Shown in pieces: positions 32,283 through 41,944 of a DNA stretch of 64,000 nt; the stretch's first letter is position 1; each line of letters opens with the position of its first letter. The position numbers and the translations under genes are program-made. Where the stretch lies: NCBI RefSeq assembly GCF_010994275.1, contig NZ_WMCD01000004.1, forward strand, positions 398,174-462,173, in the 5' to 3' direction. Below the pieces are notes generated by a model. The model made no database searches, was not told where the DNA came from, and saw only the letters and a list, made by a program, of their open reading frames with translations. This DNA comes from Cyclobacterium jeungdonense (lineage in GTDB: Bacteria > Bacteroidota > Bacteroidia > Cytophagales > Cyclobacteriaceae).

Positions 32283-33158
32283 CTACTCCATTGCATGGCG
32301 CTCAATTTCGGAATTCAATTCTGCTCCCAGGAGAATGATAAAAGTGCTGATAAAAAGCCAAAGCATCAGAAAAACAACCGCCGACAGGGAGCCATAGATT
32401 TCACCTAAATTCCAGAAATGGCGGATGTAAAATGAAAATGCCCAGGAAGCCAAAAGCCACAAAATGGTGGCTAAAACGGCACCTGGAATGACCCAATGGA
32501 ACGTAGGCCGTTTTCTTCCCGGTCCAAACCGATAAATCAGACCCATACTCCCCACCAGAATAAGCCCCATGATCAACCATCGAAGCCAACTGATCAGGCG
32601 TTCCATATTATCAGGTAAACCTATTTGTTCTATGATGGAAGGAAATGCCACAATCAAGGCCGCACTTAGAATGATTAGAATAATGGCCCCAAAGGTAAAT
32701 AATAACGTAAGCCCATTGTGTTTTAGGATCCCCCTGTGACTTTTGATCTCATAGGCAATGTTTATTCCCCTAAACAATGATTTGGTCCCTATATTGGCAA
32801 TCCAGATGCCCAGCAGAATGGCGAATACGGTACCCCAGCCCAGGGATTCTCCCGTGGATTGGATAAACTGATCCACCCGGTATTGGAGGATTTCATGGGT
32901 CTGCTCTGGCATCATGGAACTGATTTTGGATACCTGTTCCTCGATTTCCTGAGGATCCATGACGAAACCGTAAATGGAAATCAGGGCCATAATGGCAGGG
33001 AAAATGGCCAAAAAACCAAAAAATCCCACACCGGCCGAAACAATTATCACATTATTTTCACCAATCTGGTCTTTTACTTTTAGCAATATGGCCTTCCATT
33101 CGGAGAATGATAGTTCAGAAATGGATTGAACCTTTTTGTTCCTAATTTCCCTGGGCAT
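32283..33158 (-). CDS. YihY/BrkB family inner-membrane protein
   Basis: A 291-residue protein with about six transmembrane helices. Family motifs: AAGVGFFGFLAIFPAIMALISIYG-like start (here SAGVGFFGFLAIFPAIMAL), LLGIWIANIGTKSLFRGINIAYE, FGPGRKRPTFHWVIPGAVLATILWLLASWAFSFYI and YGSLSAVVFLMLWLFISTFIILLGAELNSE. YihY/UPF0761 members are conserved but of unknown function (not RNase BN, as once named). It forms the right flank of the island. Confidence 0.93.
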   Translation of the reverse strand: MPREIRNKKVQSISELSFSEWKAILLKVKDQIGENNVIIVSAGVGFFGFLAIFPAIMALISIYGFVMDPQEIEEQVSKISSMMPEQTHEILQYRVDQFIQSTGESLGWGTVFAILLGIWIANIGTKSLFRGINIAYEIKSHRGILKHNGLTLLFTFGAIILIILSAALIVAFPSIIEQIGLPDNMERLISWLRWLIMGLILVGSMGLIYRFGPGRKRPTFHWVIPGAVLATILWLLASWAFSFYIRHFWNLGEIYGSLSAVVFLMLWLFISTFIILLGAELNSEIERHAME

Positions 33159-33922
33159 GTGATTTGGAGCTCAATAGCTTTAAAGAAGCCTCCATTTGGA
33201 GATGGAGCTGCCTCTGACAAAATCTTTTTCCAATATACCGTAAATTACTGTGAATCGAATCAACGTACCCCCCACTTCGCAAGTGGGGGGGAGTACTTCA
33301 ACCGGACAAGCTCGAGGTTCGGAACTCGAACGTTGCGGTTCGGAAGTCCCCCATTGATGTTCGGAACGGTACATTTTGACCCAAAAATCGAAATTTTCCG
33401 GTTAAAATTTAAAAAACCTGACAGGTTGACCGAAGCTTTTCGCATTTTCTGCTTGAAGAGGGTACTTCGGAAGTGGGGGGGAGTACTTCGGAACCCGGCG
33501 CGTCAGGTTCTGAACCGCAAGCTTGCGGTTCGGAACTGGGTCATGGCAGTTAAAAGTTGGAACGGTATGCCATTTTGGCGGCTGATCCGGGTAAAAACGT
33601 ACTTGTTTGCGGTAAAAACGCGGATCGTTTCAGTTCTGAATTGCAGTATTGAAGTACGAAATCACCTCTTTGGGGCTGGAATCGAAAAATGGAGGCTTTA
33701 TTTGGGGACAGACATAAATACGGGACCTTTTCCGTCTGTTAAAGCTAAATGCAACCAGATTACCTGCCACTCCCACATACATTTTTTCTTTCCCTTTGTT
33801 AAAAGGTGCATTTTCCACCCCAAATGGAATTTTCAATAACCCCTTGCTGCATATCCCCCATCAACCTCCCTTTCGGTTAACCATTTTAAACAAACACCAT
33901 CTCTCGCCTCACCAAATATCCA
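33159..33922. repeat. 764-bp non-coding region with long palindromes and a 19-bp direct repeat
   Basis: No gene is supported. A hairpin at 33265-33296 pairs GTACCCCCCACTT with AAGTGGGGGG plus GTAC. The segment AAGTGGGGGGGAGTACTTC recurs exactly at 33281-33299 and 33471-33489. A perfect 20-bp palindrome lies at 33512-33531 (GAACCGCAAG/CTTGCGGTTC). The word GGTTCGGAA recurs several times. A long open frame across it on the plus strand is compositionally repeat-like and overlaps the BrkB start. Confidence 0.6.
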
Positions 33923-36697
33923 TCACAACACGATATTCACAATCTTGCCGGGAACGACAATTACTTTCTTAGGAGTCTTGCCAGCAATCCATTTTTGAAG
34001 GTCCTCATGGTTCAGGGCGGCCTTTTCTATCTCCTCTCTGGACAGGTCCGCAGGCAGACTTAATTTTAGGCGCATCTTTCCATTTACGGACACGGGGTAC
34101 TCGTGGCTGTCTTCCACCAGGTATTTTTCTTCTGCCCGGGGATAGCTTTCATGAATGATGGATTGCTCGTGACCGAGCCTTTCCCAAAGTTCCTCCGCTA
34201 TATGGGGAGCATAAGGAGATAAGACCACCAAAAGTGGCTCCAATATAGCGCGTTGATGACATTTCAGAGCGGACAACTCATTGACACATATCATAAAGGA
34301 GGAAACTGAGGTGTTAAATGAATGCCTATCTATGTCCTCCTCCACTTTTCGAATGGTTTTATGAAGCACTTTCAAAGCCTCTTTGCCCGGATTCTGGTCC
34401 GTCACCAGCCAGTTCCCTTTTGCATCGTAATACAGCCTCCATAATTTTTTCAAAAATTTAAATACCCCGTCAATACCATTGGTGTTCCAGGGCTTAAACT
34501 GTTCCAATGGCCCGAGAAACATCTCGTACAAACGCAAGGTATCAGCCCCGTAATGTTCTATGACATCGTCGGGATTGACCACATTGTATTTGGATTTGGA
34601 CATTTTTTCCACCTCGGCACCACAGTAGTATTTGCCCTCCTCCAGAATAAATTCCGCATCAGCCAGGTCCGGACGCCAGCGTATGAATGCCTCTAAATCT
34701 AATTGGTCATTGTGTACTATATTGACATCCACATGCATGGGAATCACCTCGTAATCGCCGATCAATCCATGACTCACGAAGGTATTACTCTCTTTTTTCC
34801 GGTACACAAAGTTGGATCGGCCCTGAATCATCCCCTGATTGATCATTTTCTGGAAAGGCTCGGCTATGGGCACAAGGCCCCTGTCATAGAGAAACTTGGT
34901 CCAAAATCTGGAATACAATAAATGACCCGTAGCATGTTCTGCTCCTCCAATGTACAAGTCAACTGCACCCCAGTAATCTGCCGCTTCCTTACTGACGAAA
35001 GTTTCTTTGTTGGCCGAATCCATGTACCGGAAAAAATACCAACTCGAGCCGGCCCAACCCGGCATGGTACTCATTTCCAATGGAAAGGTTCCTTCTGGGG
35101 TGGTGTAGGTCCAGTTCTTCGCCCTTCCCAAAGGAGGTGCCCCATCTTCTGTGGGCAGGTATTTATCCACTTCAGGCAAGCGCAGTGGCAACTCTTTTTC
35201 ATCTATCAAATACGGAAGGCCCTCTTTAAAATAAACAGGTAAAGGTTCTCCCCAATAGCGCTGCCGTGTAAAAATGGCATCTCTCATTTTATATTGGATT
35301 TTACCCTTTCCTATTCCCTTTTCTTCAAGGAATACAATGGCTTTATCCATGGCTTCCTGCATTTCCATTCCAGAAATAAACCCGGAGTTCATGATGGTTC
35401 CGCCCTTACCGGGAAAGGAACCATTTTCCATGCTCCCTTCAATTACCTGCCGGATTTCGAGGTTAAAATGTTGGGCAAAATTATAATCCCGCTCGTCATG
35501 AGCAGGAACGGCCATCACGGCTCCCGTTCCATAGCCCGCGAGGACATAGTCCGCAATCCAGATAGGAATTCGCTCTCCATTAAAAGGATTGGTGGCATAA
35601 CTTCCTGTAAAGGCCCCTGAAATGGTCTTTACGTCTGTCATCCGGTCTCGCTCAGACCGGTTCTTTGCCTGGGAAACGTAGGCCTGCGCTTCTTCTTTTT
35701 GGTCCTCAGTGATCAATTGGCTCACCAGTTCATGCTCAGGAGCGAGTGCCAGATAGGTGACCCCATAGATGGTATCTATTCGGGTAGTAAAAACCTTAAT
35801 GGTTTCTTCCATTCCATCTATCGCAAAGGACATTTCCGCTCCTACCGATCTTCCAATCCAATTTCGTTGCATCTCCTTGACTGGCTCGGGCCAGTCCAGT
35901 TCATCCAATCCTTTTAGCAAGCGCTCGGCATAGGCGGTAATCCGCATGCTCCATTGCATCATCCGTTTTCTTTCTACCGGATGTCCTCCACGCTCTGAAT
36001 AGCCGTCTTTCACCTCATCGTTTGAAAGCACGGTCCCCAGCGCTGCACACCAATTTACCGTGGTCTCCGCCAAAAATGTAAGCCGGTATTGCAACAGTAT
36101 CTTTTGTCGCTCTGATTCTGAAAAAAGGTGCCAATCCTCTTTGCTAAAAGCCGCTGAATCTTCATCACAGACAGCCCTGACAGTACGACTCCCTTCTTTC
36201 TCAAAAATCGACACCAGATGACTTATAGGTAGGGCCTTATCCGCATCCAGATCGTAATAGCTTTCAAAAAGCTGCATGAAAATCCATTGGGTCCATCGGT
36301 AATAGTCCGGATCGGAAGTTTGAACTTCCTTTTCCCAATCAAAAGCAAAACCTATGTTTTTGAGTTGTTCGGTGTAGCGTTTGATGTTTTCTGCGGTGGT
36401 TATGGCAGGGTGCTGGCCTGTCTGGATGGCATATTGCTCGGCTGGCAGACCGAAAGAGTCGTAGCCCATCGGATGAAGGACATTGAATCCCTTCAGACGT
36501 TTATACCGCGTTACAATGTCGGAAGCAATGTATCCCAGGGGATGTCCTACGTGGAGGCCTGCTCCGGAGGGATAAGGAAACATGTCCAGGGAATAAAATT
36601 TGGGTTTTTCAGGATCCGGCTTAGCATTAAAAAGCTTATCTTTCTCCCATCGATCCTGCCATTTTTTTTCTATGGCGCGAAAATTATACTCAGACAT
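33923..36697 (-). CDS. leuS: Leucine-tRNA ligase
   Basis: A 924-residue class I aminoacyl-tRNA synthetase. The HIGH motif is HVGH at about residue 49 in [16 protein letters not shown], and KMSKS is at about 697 (EKMSKSKYN). The editing-domain stretch [23 protein letters not shown] and the C-terminal anticodon-binding and tail region ([14 protein letters not shown]) are present. It is longer than E. coli LeuS because of an insertion near residue 650-690 ([18 protein letters not shown]), typical for Bacteroidota. A minus-strand -7 element lies upstream. Confidence 0.97.
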   Translation of the reverse strand: MSEYNFRAIEKKWQDRWEKDKLFNAKPDPEKPKFYSLDMFPYPSGAGLHVGHPLGYIASDIVTRYKRLKGFNVLHPMGYDSFGLPAEQYAIQTGQHPAITTAENIKRYTEQLKNIGFAFDWEKEVQTSDPDYYRWTQWIFMQLFESYYDLDADKALPISHLVSIFEKEGSRTVRAVCDEDSAAFSKEDWHLFSESERQKILLQYRLTFLAETTVNWCAALGTVLSNDEVKDGYSERGGHPVERKRMMQWSMRITAYAERLLKGLDELDWPEPVKEMQRNWIGRSVGAEMSFAIDGMEETIKVFTTRIDTIYGVTYLALAPEHELVSQLITEDQKEEAQAYVSQAKNRSERDRMTDVKTISGAFTGSYATNPFNGERIPIWIADYVLAGYGTGAVMAVPAHDERDYNFAQHFNLEIRQVIEGSMENGSFPGKGGTIMNSGFISGMEMQEAMDKAIVFLEEKGIGKGKIQYKMRDAIFTRQRYWGEPLPVYFKEGLPYLIDEKELPLRLPEVDKYLPTEDGAPPLGRAKNWTYTTPEGTFPLEMSTMPGWAGSSWYFFRYMDSANKETFVSKEAADYWGAVDLYIGGAEHATGHLLYSRFWTKFLYDRGLVPIAEPFQKMINQGMIQGRSNFVYRKKESNTFVSHGLIGDYEVIPMHVDVNIVHNDQLDLEAFIRWRPDLADAEFILEEGKYYCGAEVEKMSKSKYNVVNPDDVIEHYGADTLRLYEMFLGPLEQFKPWNTNGIDGVFKFLKKLWRLYYDAKGNWLVTDQNPGKEALKVLHKTIRKVEEDIDRHSFNTSVSSFMICVNELSALKCHQRAILEPLLVVLSPYAPHIAEELWERLGHEQSIIHESYPRAEEKYLVEDSHEYPVSVNGKMRLKLSLPADLSREEIEKAALNHEDLQKWIAGKTPKKVIVVPGKIVNIVL

Positions 36698-36734
36698 GTG
36701 CTGTTTTGGTCAGTTTTTTTGATCGTTTCGATTT

Positions 36735-36742
36735 CAAAATTA
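36735..36742 (-). promoter_or_regulatory. -7 promoter element (TAATTTTG on minus strand) for leuS
   Basis: TAATTTTG on the minus strand fits TAnnTTTG and lies 37 bp upstream of the leuS ATG. Confidence 0.45.
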
Positions 36743-36824
36743 TAAAAAATATCCGTATTCATTTTGAAAGGAGCGGGAGATATGGAAAAATAGTAAGATT
36801 AATGGTAGCTAAATCGATAGATTT

Positions 36825-37769
36825 TTACCAAAACCTAAATCCTCTACCCCTGTTTCTAAAAATCCAATTGTCCCAAATATCCTGAGAAAAATAAATTTCT
36901 GCACCAAAATTCAAGGTAAAATAGCCATCGTACCTTGCTTCTGGTTCATTAAGTCTGGGGTCTCCGCTTCCCCTTCGGGGCGCTCCCCTGCTATTTCGTA
37001 TCATTTCTATATTGGGCTCGCCGTTGGGAAGCAGGTATCGCCCTTGCCTGACAGATAGCCGAAGCCGATCCGGATTTTCTCCGGAAACATAATCCGCAAT
37101 CAGTTCTTCGTGGTAACCCGAAATATTGAAGGTACTGATATCATCCAGGTAATCAGAAAGCGTGAAGCGATAGTTGCCCTCCATAAAAAAATCCATGTAC
37201 ACATTTACCTTGTATTTTAATCCCAGTCCCATTGGGAAAACCATAACAATGTCTGAATACAATTCATTTTCGGTTCGAAGCGGCCTTAAATCAACCCATT
37301 GATCCCTGTACCGGGTTTTAGGCTGGTTAGTGGTAGCACCTACACCAAAAAAAATATAGGGATTCAGAAATTCACGGGTGATGTTGTACACCTTTACTGG
37401 CTTGTAATAGTATTCAACCAGAAAGGCTGCCTCCCAGTTTCGGCTTCTGAAATGCAGGTCTCTGGGAATCCGACCACTTCTTGGATCTGCTTTCACGTCC
37501 TGCCCGGAAATTTCAATAAAGGTAATGTCAGTTCTGGCTTTTAGGTTTGTTCCAAAGGTATACCGTGCACTAAAAGCGGCATTATAATCCGGCTGTATGC
37601 CTTCATAGTATTGCCAAAGTGCATATAGGTCACCGAAATATTGAGAAGGCCCTACCTGTAATGAAAAAGACCAGGGCTCTTCGAATCGAAATCGATACAT
37701 GCTTTGCGCAAGTAGTTCTTTAGAAGAGACAATTAAAAAAAAGGCTAAAAAAAATACGGTTCTTATCAT
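36825..37769 (-). CDS. Outer-membrane beta-barrel protein (DUF6089-like)
   Basis: A 314-residue secreted protein with a signal peptide (MIRTVFFLAFFLIVSSKELLAQ) and alternating amphipathic strands ending in aromatic residues (FSLQVGPSQYFGDL, NYRFTLSDYLDDIS, YDGYFTLNFGAEIYF), as in eight- to ten-strand barrels. GPSQYFGDL and YRFTLSDYLDD are typical of DUF6089. Function is unknown. It lies between leuS and an MscS channel on the same strand. Confidence 0.82.
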   Translation of the reverse strand: MIRTVFFLAFFLIVSSKELLAQSMYRFRFEEPWSFSLQVGPSQYFGDLYALWQYYEGIQPDYNAAFSARYTFGTNLKARTDITFIEISGQDVKADPRSGRIPRDLHFRSRNWEAAFLVEYYYKPVKVYNITREFLNPYIFFGVGATTNQPKTRYRDQWVDLRPLRTENELYSDIVMVFPMGLGLKYKVNVYMDFFMEGNYRFTLSDYLDDISTFNISGYHEELIADYVSGENPDRLRLSVRQGRYLLPNGEPNIEMIRNSRGAPRRGSGDPRLNEPEARYDGYFTLNFGAEIYFSQDIWDNWIFRNRGRGFRFW

Positions 37770-37859
37770 ATCATAAAACTACGTCACCAGATCCCATCCC
37801 GATTAATCCGTTGATATTTAAAGGCCTAAAGATAAATGAAAAGGGCATAATAAAAAAAA

Positions 37860-38765
37860 TTAGGAAGAGGTAAATTTTTCAAGACCGGAGCGTATATGCA
37901 GGTCTCGCTGGGGAAAAGGGATTTCTACCTGTTCCTCCCGAAATTTAGCAAATATGGAATAGTAAAGTTGACTTTTTAGAACTTTCGGTTTGCTCGTGTA
38001 TTCCGAAGTCCAAATCCTGAGGTTGAAATCAATACTGCTGTCGTTATATTGCTCGAAGAGCACATCCGGCTCTGGATATTTTAGTACACCCGTATTGTTT
38101 TTGACGACCTCCATCAGGATTCGTTTAATTTTTTCCGGATCCTCCTTGTACGAAACTCCTACAGGTATGTTAAACCGGATATTCCGGTCATTATGCGACC
38201 AGTTTATCACGGGGTTGTCGATAAACTGGCTATTGGGTAATATGATGGAAATATTATCATTGGTAAGCACCATGGTGGACCGGGCGGATATTTTTATCAC
38301 ATCTCCGTTTACGTCATCTACTTCGATTCGGTCACCCACTTTGATCGGCCTTTCGACGAGAATAATCAAGCCACTGATAAAGTTATTGGTGATATTCTGC
38401 AACCCAAAACCAATGCCTACACCTATGGCTCCAGCGAGTATTCCCAGCGCACTCAGGTCCACATTGCTGTTTTGAAGGATCGTGACCAGACCAAATATGA
38501 TAAAAATGTATTTGAAAATGGTCGCAATGGACTGCCGGATACCCAGGTCTAGATTATAGCGTGCTAATATTTTGTTTGCTAGAAACTTCCTGGCTATTTC
38601 GGAAATAACAAACAAGAGTATGATGGATAAGGTCAAACCTATAAATAAACCGATGGTCAGCTTGGTCTCGCCAAGCATTAATAATTTTAGGTTTAAAAAT
38701 TCATTGAACTTCTCCAAAAATGCCCCGAAATCGCCATTTTCTATATCTTCTATTATCTCATCCAT
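37860..38765 (-). CDS. MscS-family small-conductance mechanosensitive channel
   Basis: A 301-residue protein. N-terminal transmembrane helices (LTIGLFIGLTLSIILLFVISEI, IFKYIFIIFGLVTIL) precede the pore helix and hinge LSALGILAGAIGVGIGFGLQNITNNFISGLIILVERPIKVGDRIEV. This is the conserved MscS core. The C-terminal cytoplasmic alpha-beta domain follows (NSQFIDNPVINWS, YSIFAKFREEQVEIPFPQRDLHI). It releases solutes on hypo-osmotic shock. Short MscS type. Confidence 0.95.
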   Translation of the reverse strand: MDEIIEDIENGDFGAFLEKFNEFLNLKLLMLGETKLTIGLFIGLTLSIILLFVISEIARKFLANKILARYNLDLGIRQSIATIFKYIFIIFGLVTILQNSNVDLSALGILAGAIGVGIGFGLQNITNNFISGLIILVERPIKVGDRIEVDDVNGDVIKISARSTMVLTNDNISIILPNSQFIDNPVINWSHNDRNIRFNIPVGVSYKEDPEKIKRILMEVVKNNTGVLKYPEPDVLFEQYNDSSIDFNLRIWTSEYTSKPKVLKSQLYYSIFAKFREEQVEIPFPQRDLHIRSGLEKFTSS

Positions 38766-38955
38766 AATTTATGGGGTTAATCCGTTAGCTAATCAACTCT
38801 TCTCTCATCAAATAGTTGTTAGACCAACTCTGAAAATTTCCAAAGTCCATCTCCAGAAAAGAATTCCCGGATTTTTATCCACGTAAATTAGCCTTTTTAT
38901 TGAAAAAATGAGGATAATTTCGCAGTGTATTTACACCTTTGGCAGTCAATTTAGG

Positions 38956-38963
38956 TAAATTTG
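38956..38963 (+). promoter_or_regulatory. -7 promoter element (TAAATTTG)
   Basis: TAAATTTG matches TAnnTTTG and lies 16 bp upstream of the ATG at 38980, where it could drive the nitrilase fusion-kdsC-kdsA-transpeptidase operon. Confidence 0.45.
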
Positions 38964-38979
38964 TGCTTAATTTTACGAT

Positions 38980-40521
38980 ATGAGTAAGCAAAAAGAAGAA
39001 CTCGAACACCGACTAAAACTCCGAAACATCAAGCTTTCCGATTTTGATGATATTCGTAAAATCATGGTTTCGGCCTACAAAACCCAGGGAATGACATGGA
39101 CGAAGGAGGAATTTGAGAATCAATTGAATGCCTTCCCAGAGGGCCAAATTTGCCTGGAAGACAATGGCAAAGTAGTCGCCGTTGCTTTGAGTCTTATAGT
39201 GGATTACTCCAAATACGGAGACAATCACAACTACGATCAGATTACAGGATATGGGAAATTTGATACCCATGATGAAGACGGGGACACCCTGTATGGTACG
39301 GATGTATTTGTAGATAAAGAATACCGCGGCCTACGTCTGGGCAGAAGGCTATATGATGCCCGTAAGGAACTTTGTGAAAACCTTAACCTCAGATCCATTA
39401 TTGCAGGGGGTAGGATACCGGGATACAGCAAATATGCCGACCAGATGTCTCCCCGGAAATACATTGAATTGGTAAAAAATAAGGAAATTTTTGATCCGGT
39501 TCTTTCATTTCAACTCGCAAACGAATTTCATGTCCGAAAGGTAATCACCAAATACCTTCCGGAAGATACGGACTCCAGGGCCTACGCTACCCTCCTGGAA
39601 TGGATAAATATCTATTACGAAAAGGACGAAAAACTTATTGGCAATAAGAAAACCATCGTCCGTCTGGGATTGGTACAGTGGAAAATGAGGCGGTTTAATG
39701 ATGTGGACGACCTCATGCAACAAGTAGAATTTTTCGTAGATACAGTTTCCGATTACAAATCCGACTTCTGCCTTTTTCCGGAGTTTTTTAATGCCCCTCT
39801 ATTAGCCGAATTTAATAAAATGGATGCTTCGGAAGCCATCCGAAACCTGGCAGATTATACGGAAGAGATTGTCAACCGCATGCGAGACCTGGCACTTTCC
39901 TATAATGTGAATATCATCGCAGGTAGCATGCCGGAATACGACAACAAAAAACTTCGGAACGTCAGTTACCTTTGCCGAAGAGATGGCACTATGGACAAGC
40001 AATACAAGCTCCATATCACCCCGGATGAACAGTCCTACTGGGGACTTCAGGGTGGAAACGGGATCAAAGTCTTCGATACCGATGCGGGAAAGGTTGGAAT
40101 CCTAATCTGCTACGACATTGAATTTCCTGAGCTGAGTCGGATTTTGGCTGAAAAGGAGATGGATATCCTGTTTGTTCCTTTTTGGACAGATACAAAAAAT
40201 GCCTACCTTAGAGTAAGTACCTGTGCGAAATCAAGGGCCATCGAAAACGAATGCTACGTTGCCATTACGGGTTCGGTTGGTAACCTGCCGAGGGTAGAAA
40301 ATATGGATATTCAGCATTCGCAGGCGGCCATTTATTCGCCCTCTGACTTCTCCTTCCCACATGATGCCATTATAGCAGAGGCATCGCTTAATACGGAAAC
40401 CACCATCGTAGCGGACGTAGACCTGGATTTATTGACCAAACTCCGCAAAGCCGGCAGCGTGAGAAATTTGGCTCAACGGAGATTGGATCTTTATTCCATC
40501 CAATGGAAAAACAAAAGGTGA
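38980..40521 (+). CDS. Bifunctional GNAT acetyltransferase / carbon-nitrogen hydrolase
   Basis: A 513-residue fusion. Residues 10-200 are a GNAT domain (TDVFVDKEYRGLRLGRRLYDARKELC, the acetyl-CoA loop). Residues 225-510 are a nitrilase-superfamily domain with the Glu-Lys-Cys triad: E in FPEFFNAPLL, K in DKQYKLHITP and C in ILICYDIEFPEL. This fusion is widespread in Bacteroidota; the substrate is not known. Its stop overlaps the kdsC start (TGATG), so the genes are coupled. Confidence 0.94.
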   Translation: MSKQKEELEHRLKLRNIKLSDFDDIRKIMVSAYKTQGMTWTKEEFENQLNAFPEGQICLEDNGKVVAVALSLIVDYSKYGDNHNYDQITGYGKFDTHDEDGDTLYGTDVFVDKEYRGLRLGRRLYDARKELCENLNLRSIIAGGRIPGYSKYADQMSPRKYIELVKNKEIFDPVLSFQLANEFHVRKVITKYLPEDTDSRAYATLLEWINIYYEKDEKLIGNKKTIVRLGLVQWKMRRFNDVDDLMQQVEFFVDTVSDYKSDFCLFPEFFNAPLLAEFNKMDASEAIRNLADYTEEIVNRMRDLALSYNVNIIAGSMPEYDNKKLRNVSYLCRRDGTMDKQYKLHITPDEQSYWGLQGGNGIKVFDTDAGKVGILICYDIEFPELSRILAEKEMDILFVPFWTDTKNAYLRVSTCAKSRAIENECYVAITGSVGNLPRVENMDIQHSQAAIYSPSDFSFPHDAIIAEASLNTETTIVADVDLDLLTKLRKAGSVRNLAQRRLDLYSIQWKNKR

Positions 40522-41081
40522 TGGACTATTTTAGCCATATTAGCACCGATATCCTACATCGGGCGAAAAAAATCAAACTTCTTCTTACGGACCTGGATGG
40601 GGTGCTCACAGATGGCGGAATCCTTCTAGATGACCAGGGTATGGAGTACAAAAGATTTCAAGTGAAAGACGGGCAAATTATACGGTACTTACAGGAAACC
40701 GGAATCCAAGTGGGGGTCCTTTCGGGTAGAGATGTAGCCGTTTCTAAAAAGCGTTGTGATCAAATGAAGGTGGATTTTCACTTGCATGGAGTAAGGGATA
40801 AGTGGGGCACGATAGCGGAAATTTTGGAACAGACCAACACTTCCACAACTGAAGTGGCCTATATAGGAGACGACCTGATCGATCTGGAATTGCTGCAAAA
40901 AGTAGGCTTTTCAGCGGCGCCGGCAGATGCCATGGACTACATATGCGATAAAGTACATTATGTCACTTCAAAGCCTGGCGGCGGCGGCTCGTTTCGCGAA
41001 TTGGCGGACCTGATCTTGTTTGCCCAAGGCAACCTGCACTCAATTATTTCCACAACTTCCCAATCTGAGTCTGACAATTAA
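40521..41081 (+). CDS. kdsC: 3-deoxy-D-manno-octulosonate 8-phosphate phosphatase (HAD family)
   Basis: About 186 residues of a cap-less C1/C0 HAD phosphatase releasing KDO from KDO-8-phosphate in LPS synthesis. HAD motif I is LLLTDLDGVLTDGG with D24 and D26 as nucleophile and acid; motif II is VGVLSGRD, followed by VAYIGDDLIDLELL (motif IV) and SAAPADA. The ATG at 40521 is chosen over one six codons upstream because it overlaps the previous stop. kdsA follows after 14 bp. Confidence 0.93.
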   Translation: MDYFSHISTDILHRAKKIKLLLTDLDGVLTDGGILLDDQGMEYKRFQVKDGQIIRYLQETGIQVGVLSGRDVAVSKKRCDQMKVDFHLHGVRDKWGTIAEILEQTNTSTTEVAYIGDDLIDLELLQKVGFSAAPADAMDYICDKVHYVTSKPGGGGSFRELADLILFAQGNLHSIISTTSQSESDN

Positions 41082-41095
41082 ACCAAACCCTACCT

Positions 41096-41944
41096 ATGGA
41101 AAGAAGTTCTTACACCATGACCATCCGTGATCAACTGATTTTAGGAGGAAATAAGCCGGTGTTGTTTTCCGGCCCCTGTGCCGTGGAAAGCCTCGACATT
41201 TGCCTGGAAATCGGAAGTAAGGTGAAGAAGTATGCCCAAAATCATGGATTTGAATATGTTTTTAAGGCCTCCTTTGACAAGGCCAACCGAACTTCCGGTA
41301 ATTCCTTTCGGGGGATTGGGTTTGATCAGTCCCTGAAGGTGCTCGAAGAAGTCGGGAAGCAGCTGGAAGTTCCCTTACTTACTGATGTACACGAAAGCTA
41401 CCAGGTAGAATCTGTGGCTTCTGTTGTAGATGTCATCCAAATCCCTGCATTTTTGTGCCGGCAAACCGACCTTTTACTGGCTGCGGGAAATTCAGGAAAA
41501 GCAATCAAAATAAAAAGGGGTCAATTCATGGCCCCCGAAGACATGCAATTCGCCGTAGATAAAATTCGCTCCACAGGTAATCAGAACGTATGCCTGACAG
41601 AGAGAGGCTTTGCCTTAGGCTACCACAACTTAGTGGTGGACATGCGCGCGTTGCCCATTATGAGGCAGTTTGCGCCGGTGGTGTTCGATGTGACCCACAG
41701 TGTGCAGCAGCCTGGCGCTAATCAGGGTAGCAGTGGAGGTCTCCGCCAGATGGCTCCCTATTTGGCTCGTGCGGCAGGAGCTGCTGGGATAGACGGCTTT
41801 TTTATAGAAACCCATCCCGAACCCTCCAAAGCACTCAGTGATGGCCCCAATATGGTTCCGCTTTCCCAAATGGAAGCATTCCTTGGTATGATCAGGGAGG
41901 CTTGGGAGATTGGTGACCGTTATAAAGAATTTTCACTGTTATGA
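41096..41944 (+). CDS. kdsA: 3-deoxy-8-phosphooctulonate synthase (KDO-8-P synthase)
   Basis: A 282-residue TIM-barrel enzyme condensing phosphoenolpyruvate with arabinose-5-phosphate. Signatures: FSGPCAVES, VFKASFDKANRTSGNSFRG, PLLTDVHES, QIPAFLCRQTDLL, KIKRGQFMAPEDM and FDVTHSVQQPG. It is in an operon with kdsC (upstream) and its stop overlaps the next gene's ATG by 4 bp. Confidence 0.97.
   Translation: MERSSYTMTIRDQLILGGNKPVLFSGPCAVESLDICLEIGSKVKKYAQNHGFEYVFKASFDKANRTSGNSFRGIGFDQSLKVLEEVGKQLEVPLLTDVHESYQVESVASVVDVIQIPAFLCRQTDLLLAAGNSGKAIKIKRGQFMAPEDMQFAVDKIRSTGNQNVCLTERGFALGYHNLVVDMRALPIMRQFAPVVFDVTHSVQQPGANQGSSGGLRQMAPYLARAAGAAGIDGFFIETHPEPSKALSDGPNMVPLSQMEAFLGMIREAWEIGDRYKEFSLL

Noticed and set aside
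33126..33839. Open frame of 237 codons on the plus strand
   Set aside because: It overlaps the start of brkB, is built on the palindromes and repeats of the intergenic block, and its product shows no domain pattern.
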